DNA of 9,478 nt from HGM04593 sp964458275 (lineage in GTDB: Bacteria; Bacteroidota; Bacteroidia; Bacteroidales; Bacteroidaceae): positions 1 to 9,478 of the forward strand of contig CAYWIE010000065.1 in the NCBI GenBank assembly GCA_964458275.1. Direction: 5' to 3'. Shown here in pieces: positions 1 to 6,468 of the stretch. Made by a program: the position numbers and the translations under genes. The notes under the pieces are model-generated. The model was not told the DNA's origin. It did not search any database and saw nothing but the letters and a program-made list of their open reading frames with translations. The first letter of the stretch is position 1. Every line of letters begins with the position of its first letter.

Positions 1-47
1 GGATAGTCTGCCGATTGACTCAGATTGAAGGAATTAAATGACTATCC
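1..47. other. Widely spaced inverted repeat at the window edge
   Basis: Bases 1-8 (GGATAGTC) are the exact reverse complement of bases 40-47 (GACTATCC), separated by 31 bases. The left arm sits on the window edge, so the repeat may extend beyond it. No T-run follows the right arm on the plus strand, so it is not a convincing terminator for a gene to the left. The rest of 48-96 is AT-rich leader for the following gene; I see no TAnnTTTG box there. An 8-bp match at this distance could be chance. Confidence 0.25.
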
Positions 48-96
48 CTAATTAAAACATCATAAATCAATTTAATATTAACCAAAAAACAATCCT

Positions 97-3000
97 ATGA
101 GAAAAACTTTACTTCTCTCAATGCTCACAATGATGGCATTTTTCGGAGTACAGGCGCAGTCATGGCAGTATGAATTGAAGCTGACCTCAACTGACGCATC
201 AGCCCGAAAAGTTATGGGTATGTACAATCAGGTAACCACTCCGGTTTACACACTGGACGAGGCTACAAGTACTATCCGTCTTACAGTGTTCTCTACAGAA
301 AATGTAGACAGAAACTTCCCCAGCGGTTTCAGCAACAACTCTTCTGCATTCCCCACATTCGCTCTTGGCGAACTCCGTCTCTTCGACGGTGAGGGCAACA
401 AAGTTGAGATCACAGCTGACATGATTACAACCAACGCTCTTGCTCTTAACGAGGGTTCAATCGACGCATTGGTAGACAACGACCAGACTACACACTTCCA
501 CTCTACTTATTCAAAGGGTGAGGTACCTCAGGCTTACCACTACCTCGAAATTGCTCTTACAGAACCCATGAGCAAATTCCAGTTGCAGTATGACACACGT
601 TACTATTACTTCTACACCGACCCCACACACATTGGCATCACAGCCGGTACAGAGGCTTTGCCTTGGAAAGATGAGGAGTTCGTTCTTGGCGAGCAGGTAA
701 CATCTGTTGAAGCTCTCCAGCCTAACAAGCTCTATGTTATCCGCGGTAACTATTTCGAGTTCACACGTACAGATGACGAGCGCACATTGCCCTCTTACGG
801 CGAGGCTTTCTATCACTCACCCATCGGTGCAGCTCTTACTCCTTCATCAGCCAGCCTTATGTGGCTTGAGGATGCAGGCGAAGGCAAATACTTCATGCAC
901 TGGCTCAAATATGACCGTTACATCAAGAGCATCGGCGAAGTTGAGGCTGGTGCTTATGTAGAGGCTACAGCAAACCCCTTGGAGGCAGCTTCTCTTGAGT
1001 TCGCAAAGTGCGACTCTACAGAGGGTGCTTTCATCATCACAAGCGGCAACAACTACCTTGGTCAGCGTCGTTTCGTTAAAATGAGCTGGGTAAACAAGGA
1101 CAACATGGCAGGTGAGACTTCAACATACCACTATGCTTGGAACATCTACGAGGCCAGCACAAACACGACTTCAATCCAGCCCATGCTTGAGGCTACAATC
1201 GCAAGAGGTGAGGAGTTCATGGCAATTCAGGGTGTAGCAAGCGAGGACGACGGTGAGTACGACGCTCTCTCTTCTGCTATCGCAGAGGCTAAAGCAGCTA
1301 TCGCAGCCGGTGAAGCTTCAGCAGACGAGCTTCTTGCAATGGATGCTGCTCTCAACGAGTATATCAACGCATACCGTATCACTTACATCTACGTTCTTTC
1401 TGACTCTATCGAAGCTATCATCAACAACGAAGACCTCTTCTGCGGTTCTGAGGGTTGGGTAAAAGGATGTTACCCCGAAGGTTGGATTGAGACTCTTACA
1501 AACACAATGGACGAAGGCGGTATGGTAGCTGACAACCCTGTAAACTCAGCAACTGTTGAGGCAGCTATCAGCATGATGTGCAACACTCTCGACCTCTTCT
1601 ACAAAGCTGAGGTTAAGAACGTTGACACATTCCCCATCCACATTGAGGACAAGAAAGACGGTCTTACAGCCAACGACCAGGTTAACAACTCATGGGTATG
1701 GACATCACCCGTATTCTACCTTTCTGAGTCAACAGACGTTCTCCGTATGACTGTATTCGCTAACTCATCAGGTGAAACAGAGTCAGGTACTCCTTTCTTC
1801 TGCCTTGGCGAAATGTACCTTTTCACAGCATCAGGTGATACAATCGAGCTCCGCGAAGATATGATTACAACCAACTCACTCCAGGTAAATGACGGTGGTG
1901 GTATTGCAGCTATTTGCGACGGCGACCCCGCTACATACTACCACGGTTGCTATGATCCCGTAGACCCCAGCTTTGCTCCCGAAGAAGGCGTATATGCTTA
2001 TATCGAATTTGCACTTGACGAGCCCGTAAATGCATTCTACTATAAGACTGTAAGCCGCAACAACACAAGCGACTACTACAAGCACACAGCTATGGACTAT
2101 GCACTCACAGCTGGTACAACAATTACACCTGCAGACATCACTCCCGACATCTACACAGTAACACGTGGCGAGCAGCTTACAGACGCTTCACAGGTTAAGG
2201 CTGGTGAACTCTATGTATTGTATGGTAACCTCGAGGTTGTCAACAACGGTTCTGAGGGTTCAGGCTACTACAACGGTGCATGGCAGAATGTAGGCCGCGA
2301 GAACCTCGGCAGTGCATCAATCGTTACATTCGAGGATGCAGGCGACGGCAAACTCCGCATGCGTAACATTTCAAGCAACGCATACCTTAAGACTCCCGCA
2401 GGTTGGGAAGGCGCTTCTGTAACATATCTCACAGACGAGGCTGCTCCTTTGAGCATCATGAACAGTTCTAACCTTGAGAACTCATTCAAGATTTACTACG
2501 AAGGCATCAACACAGACCCCACAGAAGACGGATACGGTCAAGAGTTTATCTTCGTAATGCAGGCATGGGCTTCTAACATCGGTATGTTCACAATCGCAGA
2601 CTGGGAGTCTGACGACACAGACGGTGAGTCTGACTGGTATATCTACAAGGCTTCTGTTGAAAAGTACGAAGAGCTCAACCTTAAGGGTGTAATCGCAGCT
2701 GTTGAATCATTCGGCATCAACTACGAAAATGTAGGTGACGCAGTAGGTATGCTCAAGGCTTCTGCAGTAGAGCCCATCGCAAACGCTCACGCAAAAGCTG
2801 TTGCAGTACTCGAAAGCGAGGATGCAGCTGCTATGGCAAGCGCTGCTTCTGAATTGCAGGCTGTTATCCAGACAATTCCTTCAGTTGAGACAATAGAACT
2901 TATCTCTGGTGAGGATTATGTAATCCGCAGTGCAAACAAGGAGTTCAAGCAGTTCCACGGTGCAGATTGCAAACTGTCAATGTTCGTTGGCCCGGCTAAC

Positions 3001-3624
3001 GGTTCAGGCTTCGACGCAAACGCAGCCAACATGGTTTACTTCAACTATGAGTACTCAATCGACGGAATGGATTCTACAGTATTCCACTGGACATTCACAC
3101 ACGATACTATCGTGAACGAAGGTGAAGAGACTTGGGCAAAATATACCATCAAGAACGTATTGTACGACGAGTATATCGTTCCCGCATTCCCCAACGGCAA
3201 GAACCTGACTACATCACCCTTCAGCAGCAACGATGCAGCTCCTCTCATCTACTTGCGTCCCAGAGCAATCGGTCAGTTCGCTCTTGTAGGTGTTGATGCA
3301 TGGGCACAGCCCAGCTACCCCAGCTACTGCTACTTCGAGACTCGTACCGGCGGTGGCCCTTACGGAACATCAGGTGCAGCTCACTATGGTCGCGTTGCTA
3401 CATGGAGCTACTCAGCCAACACAGCACAGTGGCAGATTATCCCCGTTGCAAATACAACATCAATCAGCGACATCGTTGTTGACGAGCCCGCAGGCGAGGT
3501 TATATCTACAACATACATCACTCCTGACGGTGTTACATCTAACGTTCCTGTTAAGGGCGTATGCATCATCAGAAGAGTTTACGCTAACGGCGTTATCAAG
3601 ACCGAAAAATCATTTATCAAGTAA
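97..3624 (+). CDS. Large secreted modular protein with duplicated discoidin-like modules and a sorting-like C-terminal tail; function unknown
   Basis: A 1175-residue exported protein that I cannot assign to a named family. Residues 1-20 form a type I signal peptide (basic MRK, hydrophobic core, cleavage probably after VQA). A beta-rich module occurs twice, around residues 48-218 and 536-711, sharing F-x-LGE-x-x-LF (88 and 568), DMITTN (108 and 588) and a D-x-D-x-x-T-x-x-H element (127 and 608) that resembles the start of discoidin (F5/8 type C, CBM32-like) domains. Each copy ends in a GEQ...LYV...GN element (198-218, 691-711); a third partial copy of that last part begins near 939 (DYVIRSAN). 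Ala/Glu-rich, probably helical segments lie at about 358-435 and 854-932. The tail (1137-1175) has a KGV-x-I-I-R core and ends in K-S-F-I-K, as in short Bacteroidales C-terminal sorting-type tails. A surface or secreted glycan- or protein-binding role is inferred. The start is the only ATG placing the signal peptide at the N terminus. A terminator follows. Confidence 0.85.
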   Translation: MRKTLLLSMLTMMAFFGVQAQSWQYELKLTSTDASARKVMGMYNQVTTPVYTLDEATSTIRLTVFSTENVDRNFPSGFSNNSSAFPTFALGELRLFDGEGNKVEITADMITTNALALNEGSIDALVDNDQTTHFHSTYSKGEVPQAYHYLEIALTEPMSKFQLQYDTRYYYFYTDPTHIGITAGTEALPWKDEEFVLGEQVTSVEALQPNKLYVIRGNYFEFTRTDDERTLPSYGEAFYHSPIGAALTPSSASLMWLEDAGEGKYFMHWLKYDRYIKSIGEVEAGAYVEATANPLEAASLEFAKCDSTEGAFIITSGNNYLGQRRFVKMSWVNKDNMAGETSTYHYAWNIYEASTNTTSIQPMLEATIARGEEFMAIQGVASEDDGEYDALSSAIAEAKAAIAAGEASADELLAMDAALNEYINAYRITYIYVLSDSIEAIINNEDLFCGSEGWVKGCYPEGWIETLTNTMDEGGMVADNPVNSATVEAAISMMCNTLDLFYKAEVKNVDTFPIHIEDKKDGLTANDQVNNSWVWTSPVFYLSESTDVLRMTVFANSSGETESGTPFFCLGEMYLFTASGDTIELREDMITTNSLQVNDGGGIAAICDGDPATYYHGCYDPVDPSFAPEEGVYAYIEFALDEPVNAFYYKTVSRNNTSDYYKHTAMDYALTAGTTITPADITPDIYTVTRGEQLTDASQVKAGELYVLYGNLEVVNNGSEGSGYYNGAWQNVGRENLGSASIVTFEDAGDGKLRMRNISSNAYLKTPAGWEGASVTYLTDEAAPLSIMNSSNLENSFKIYYEGINTDPTEDGYGQEFIFVMQAWASNIGMFTIADWESDDTDGESDWYIYKASVEKYEELNLKGVIAAVESFGINYENVGDAVGMLKASAVEPIANAHAKAVAVLESEDAAAMASAASELQAVIQTIPSVETIELISGEDYVIRSANKEFKQFHGADCKLSMFVGPANGSGFDANAANMVYFNYEYSIDGMDSTVFHWTFTHDTIVNEGEETWAKYTIKNVLYDEYIVPAFPNGKNLTTSPFSSNDAAPLIYLRPRAIGQFALVGVDAWAQPSYPSYCYFETRTGGGPYGTSGAAHYGRVATWSYSANTAQWQIIPVANTTSISDIVVDEPAGEVISTTYITPDGVTSNVPVKGVCIIRRVYANGVIKTEKSFIK
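238..750 (+). repeat. Internal protein module, copy 1 (residues 48-218)
   Basis: First copy of a duplicated module in the large secreted protein. Shared landmarks with copy 2 are R-x-TVF (61), F-x-LGE-x-x-LF (88), DMITTN (108), D-x-D-x-x-T-x-x-H (127), EP (156-157) and GEQ...LYV...GN (198-218). The central motifs lie exactly 480 residues from their partners, and the DNA for MITTN is identical in both copies (15 bases at 421-435 and 1861-1875). Confidence 0.7.
1702..2229 (+). repeat. Internal protein module, copy 2 (residues 536-711)
   Basis: Second copy of the duplicated module. Here the discoidin-like element reads DGDPATYYHG (608-617), closer to the usual DGD-x-x-T-Y-W-H form of F5/8 type C domains than copy 1 (DNDQTTHFHS). 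An insertion of about a dozen residues after it separates the copies in length, since offsets grow from 480 to 493 residues across the module. This suggests an old duplication, not a recent tandem copy. Confidence 0.7.
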
Positions 3625-3645
3625 TTGATAAATAACCATAATCAG

Positions 3646-3682
3646 AATATAGGGTACATCCTTGACGGATGTACCCTATATT
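3646..3682 (+). terminator. Rho-independent-type terminator after the large secreted protein
   Basis: A 16-bp perfect stem (left arm 3646-3661, right arm 3667-3682) closes a 5-base loop (TTGAC) and is followed by a T-rich run (TGTTTCTT). It lies 22 bases after the stop codon at 3622-3624, so it most likely ends that transcript and separates it from the thioesterase gene. Confidence 0.85.
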
Positions 3683-3780
3683 TGTTTCTTTACACAAAAA
3701 ATCGGTAAAAATAGCCACCCTTTTGGGACTATTTAACAAACCGGAGCAAAGAAAGGGGAACGAATTAAAGACAATTGCAG

Positions 3781-3788
3781 TAACTTTG
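3781..3788 (+). promoter_or_regulatory. Bacteroidota -7 box for the thioesterase gene
   Basis: TAACTTTG matches the Bacteroidota -7 consensus TAnnTTTG exactly and ends 41 bases before the ATG at 3830, implying a leader of roughly 35 bases. No clear TTTG is present at the expected distance upstream (about 3757-3762 reads GGGAAC), so the -33 element is weak or absent. The preceding terminator supports a separate transcription unit. Confidence 0.55.
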
Positions 3789-3829
3789 CAAAGAAGTACA
3801 GAAACTGTTACAGAACAAAAATCAACATT

Positions 3830-4597
3830 ATGGAATTTTTACCTAAAATAGACCGTTTCGAATTCGAAGTAGACAAGACAACAGTAGACAAACTCCATCG
3901 TATGCGCCCAAGCGCACTGTGCAACATGATGCTCTCCTGCGCCGGACGCCATGCAGACGCACGCGGTTTCGGCGCCACACGCAAGCTCGGCTGGGTGATG
4001 GCACGAATGATTCTCGACATTAAGAGCATCCCTCTCGGCGGGCAGAAATTCACCATAGAGACATTCATAAAGAATGCGTACCGCGGCTTTACAGACCGCT
4101 GCATACGTGCCGTAGACGAAAACGGCAATGAACTTGCAGCCATGATATGTACCTTTGCCATGATTGACTTGGACACACGCGCTCCATTCGATTTTGACAG
4201 CGAATTCCACGACCTGTTCGTACACTATCTTACGCCCGAAGAGCCCTTCAGCATCCCAAGAGTGCCCTCTCCGCGCCGTTGCAACGTAGACGACGTAGAG
4301 GCTGTACACCGCCGCATAAGATACAGCGATGTCGACATAAACGGACACATGAACAGCATACGTTACATCGACCACATAATGGATATTCTGCCGCTCGATT
4401 ATCTATACACCCACGACTTCAGCCGTTTCGTGGTTGCCTACATGCAGGAGGCAAAACCGGGTGAAGGCCTCAATTATCACATGAAGGAGGTTGAGGATGA
4501 CACCTACTATGTGCAGATAGTCAAGGACAGCGGCGAGGCTATATGCCGTTGCGAAATGAGTTTCATGCAGCGTCCCGAAACAGAAGAGGAAGAGTAG
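3830..4597 (+). CDS. Acyl-ACP thioesterase (FatA/FatB type, double hotdog)
   Basis: Hydrolyses the thioester of fatty acyl-acyl carrier protein in the cytoplasm, releasing free fatty acids. The 255-residue length suits the bacterial members of the acyl-ACP thioesterase family (two fused hotdog domains). The N-terminal hotdog spans about residues 8-120 and contains TRKLGWVMARM (50-60), where these proteins carry a conserved Trp on the substrate side. The C-terminal hotdog holds the catalytic signature D-x-N-x-H at 169-173 within a SDVDINGHMN stretch, followed 38 residues later by Glu207 in MQEAKPGE; the plant enzymes are thought to use the same Asp, Asn, His and Glu set. The last residues are acidic (TEEEE). 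The start ATG at 3830 follows a -7 box by 41 bases. It is a single-gene unit, with terminators on both sides. The chain-length preference cannot be read from the sequence. Confidence 0.9.
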   Translation: MEFLPKIDRFEFEVDKTTVDKLHRMRPSALCNMMLSCAGRHADARGFGATRKLGWVMARMILDIKSIPLGGQKFTIETFIKNAYRGFTDRCIRAVDENGNELAAMICTFAMIDLDTRAPFDFDSEFHDLFVHYLTPEEPFSIPRVPSPRRCNVDDVEAVHRRIRYSDVDINGHMNSIRYIDHIMDILPLDYLYTHDFSRFVVAYMQEAKPGEGLNYHMKEVEDDTYYVQIVKDSGEAICRCEMSFMQRPETEEEE

Positions 4598-4607
4598 AAG
4601 TTTTGAT

Positions 4608-4667
4608 AATAACCGGCAATCGGGCTTTTAGATGAATAAGCATCTAAAAGCCCGATTGCCGGTTATT
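4608..4667. terminator. Perfect 27-bp hairpin, two-way terminator between convergent genes
   Basis: Left arm 4608-4634 and right arm 4641-4667 are perfectly complementary over 27 bp, with a 6-base loop (AATAAG). It starts 11 bases after the thioesterase stop codon and ends 16 bases from the end of trxB on the other strand. An A-rich left side and T-rich right side (AATAACC...GGTTATT) give short U-runs in either direction. The likely role is to terminate both converging transcripts; the stem is unusually long for a terminator. Confidence 0.85.
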
Positions 4668-4683
4668 GTAGCAGGTAAAAAGA

Positions 4684-5619
4684 TTACTTCGACGAAAGGT
4701 ACCTTTCAGCCTCCATTGCCGCCTTACAGCCACTCGCCGCAGCTGTGATTGCCTGACGGTAGTGAGGATCGGCAACGTCGCCTGCGACAAACACACCGGG
4801 GATGATGGTGCGCACACCGCCGGCATCTTCGGCAACAAAATATCCGGTCTCGTCGGTCTTGAGGCTGCTCTTGAAAATATCGCTGTTCGGCTTATGGCCT
4901 ATCGCAAGGAAGAATCCATCAATGTCAAGGTCATAATGCTTCTCGTCTGCCTCGCCCTTGCGCTTTACAAGGTGGATGCCCTCTACTTTGTTAGCGCCGA
5001 AAAGTCCCTCTGTGTTATGCTCAAAAAGCACCTCAATCTTGGGGTTGTTCAACGTGCGGTCCTGCATGGCTTTAGAAGCACGCAGATAGGGCTTACGCAC
5101 AATGAGATAAACCTTTGCCGCAAGCGAAGCAAGATAGTTCGCCTCTTCGCACGCTGTATCTCCACCGCCGACTACGGCAACAATCTTCTTGCGAAAGAAG
5201 AAGCCGTCGCATGTGGCACATGCACTGACACCCTTGCCCTGATACTTTGTCTCATCGGCAATTCCGAGATACTTTGCAGTTGCACCTGTAGCAATAATCA
5301 CAGTATCGCTCTCTATCACGCTGCCATTGTCGAGAGTGATTCTATAGGGATTCTCCTCGAAATCCACCTCAACAACACTGCCCGAACGGACATCAGCACC
5401 TACATTTACAGCCTGCTTACGCATGTTGTCCATCAGTTCGAATCCTGTAATTCCGGCAGGGAATCCGGGAAAATTCTCAATTATCGTGGTCTGTGTAAGC
5501 TGGCCACCGGGTTGCAGTCCTTCAATTACTACCGGCGAGAGATTTGCACGTGCAGCATATATTGCGGCGGTGTAGCCAGCAGGTCCTGAACCTATAATCA
5601 AACATTTAACTCTTTCCAT
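4684..5619 (-). CDS. trxB: Thioredoxin reductase (NADPH)
   Basis: FAD-containing cytoplasmic enzyme that passes electrons from NADPH to thioredoxin. At 311 residues it has the normal length of low-molecular-weight bacterial thioredoxin reductases. Visible signatures are the N-terminal FAD-binding G-S-G-P-A-G (10-15), the redox-active pair C134-A-T-C137 followed by Asp138, the NADPH-binding G-G-G-D-T-A (151-156), basic residues R175/K176 and R180 in the position that contacts the NADP 2'-phosphate, and the FAD-binding G-D-V with nearby Q-A-I-T-A-A (280-295). The usual His of the HRR motif is Val174 here (VRKPYLR), a conservative-looking variant. It is the last gene of the ftsK-lolA-trxB cluster, 205 bases after lolA, with a possible promoter of its own in that gap. 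The start ATG at 5619 gives the expected N terminus a few residues before the first beta strand. Confidence 0.96.
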   Translation of the reverse strand: MERVKCLIIGSGPAGYTAAIYAARANLSPVVIEGLQPGGQLTQTTIIENFPGFPAGITGFELMDNMRKQAVNVGADVRSGSVVEVDFEENPYRITLDNGSVIESDTVIIATGATAKYLGIADETKYQGKGVSACATCDGFFFRKKIVAVVGGGDTACEEANYLASLAAKVYLIVRKPYLRASKAMQDRTLNNPKIEVLFEHNTEGLFGANKVEGIHLVKRKGEADEKHYDLDIDGFFLAIGHKPNSDIFKSSLKTDETGYFVAEDAGGVRTIIPGVFVAGDVADPHYRQAITAAASGCKAAMEAERYLSSK

Positions 5620-5725
5620 ATATTAGGGAAGTTCTATAAATTAGTAATCTATTATTCTTTGCAGGGTGGATTCTATTTCGGCCGCTTTTTGCTTTATTAA
5701 GGCATCTTGCTTATTTTTACTCTGT

Positions 5726-5742
5726 TGCAACCAAAGGTTGCA
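5726..5742 (-). other. Small hairpin near the predicted 5' end of the trxB transcript
   Basis: TGCAACC and GGTTGCA form a 7-bp stem around a 3-base loop. It starts 7 bases downstream of the candidate trxB -7 box, so a transcript begun there would carry the hairpin at its very 5' end. No T-run follows on the minus strand, so it does not look like a terminator for lolA. A role in 5' mRNA stability is a guess. Confidence 0.4.
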
Positions 5743-5748
5743 CTTTCG

Positions 5749-5784
5749 CAAAAATAATGAATATTCTCTAAACAAATTCAAAAA
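5749..5784 (-). promoter_or_regulatory. Candidate trxB promoter
   Basis: On the minus strand TATTTTTG (5756-5749) matches TAnnTTTG. The nearest TTTG at a plausible distance is at 5782-5779, giving a 22-base spacer, slightly longer than the usual 19-21. If used it would give a leader of about 120 bases before the trxB ATG and let trxB be expressed independently of ftsK-lolA. The region is AT-rich, so a chance match is possible. Confidence 0.4.
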
Positions 5785-5824
5785 TCGACTCGAACTGATT
5801 CATAGAACCTCCCTTAAGTTTTTA

Positions 5825-6466
5825 TCAACGCATATCTACAACTTCTACTCCGGGGAAGTCTTTCTCGCGACAACGGAACTCCTTGCCTGAGAATTTGCAT
5901 TTGCTCTTGTAGGAATCGACAACAATGTTGGCTGTGCTGCCATTCTCATAGCTTACTATCAAACGTATAGGCAGGGAGTTCTGTTTACCAAGCAGGACAG
6001 TAACCTTCTTTATATCGTTTCCGCGTGCAATTTCCGTCATTGTTACGGCATCTTCCTTTGCCGTGGTGAGCTTTTCATCCACCGCACATCTGAAACCGTG
6101 CTTGTAAAGTTCCATTATATGCACCGGAGAAAATACACGTGCATCATCGTCATTAGGCTCCGAGATATAAATCTCGTTGTTCTGAGCAAGATAGCTCCAC
6201 TGTGTGGAACCGTCGCACCACAGCTTCATGCCATCCGTAAGAAGAGCGTATTTCGCGCCATCGAGCTTCAGAGTGCCCTTTTCGTCAAACATCTCCTCAC
6301 CCGACGAATCACACATTCTGATGGTAAAACCCATCTTCACACCGGCATCAGCCTTTATTGTGGAAACAGCCTTGTCGAGCAGTTTCTCAGCCCTATTGCT
6401 CTGCGCCTGCACAACGCATGGCAGCAGCAACGCAAAGAGAAGTATTATATTTTTAAACATTTTCAT
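5825..6466 (-). CDS. lolA: LolA-like outer-membrane lipoprotein carrier protein
   Basis: Periplasmic chaperone that would accept lipoproteins released from the inner membrane and carry them to the outer membrane. The ATG at 6466 gives 213 residues and places a clean type I signal peptide at the N terminus (MKMFKN, hydrophobic core, cleavage probably after VQA at 21). Cys17 is not in a lipobox (preceded by Leu-Leu-Pro), so the protein is soluble, as expected for LolA. The mature part shows the LolA pattern of beta strands: GTLKLDGAKYAL (64-75), then W-x-DG-x-T-Q-W-x-Y followed by NNEIYISEP (83-104). Similarity is of the divergent Bacteroidota LolA-like type, so partner details may differ from E. 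coli. The gene starts 2 bases after the ftsK stop codon, indicating translational coupling, and ftsK-lolA adjacency is also found in E. coli. An upstream in-frame TTG at 6472 is a less likely start. Confidence 0.85.
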   Translation of the reverse strand: MKMFKNIILLFALLLPCVVQAQSNRAEKLLDKAVSTIKADAGVKMGFTIRMCDSSGEEMFDEKGTLKLDGAKYALLTDGMKLWCDGSTQWSYLAQNNEIYISEPNDDDARVFSPVHIMELYKHGFRCAVDEKLTTAKEDAVTMTEIARGNDIKKVTVLLGKQNSLPIRLIVSYENGSTANIVVDSYKSKCKFSGKEFRCREKDFPGVEVVDMR

Positions 6467-6468
6467 AA

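Noticed and set aside
3839..4375. A 178-codon minus-strand frame
   Set aside because: Antisense to the thioesterase, which has catalytic motifs and a promoter; the frame looks like codon-bias shadow.
4762..5589. A 275-codon plus-strand frame
   Set aside because: Antisense to trxB across nearly its whole length, with no recognisable domain or start signal.
6413..6430. Possible lipoprotein signal in the LolA-like protein (Cys17)
   Set aside because: The residues before Cys are Leu-Leu-Pro, not a lipobox, and an AQ-type signal peptidase I site follows directly.
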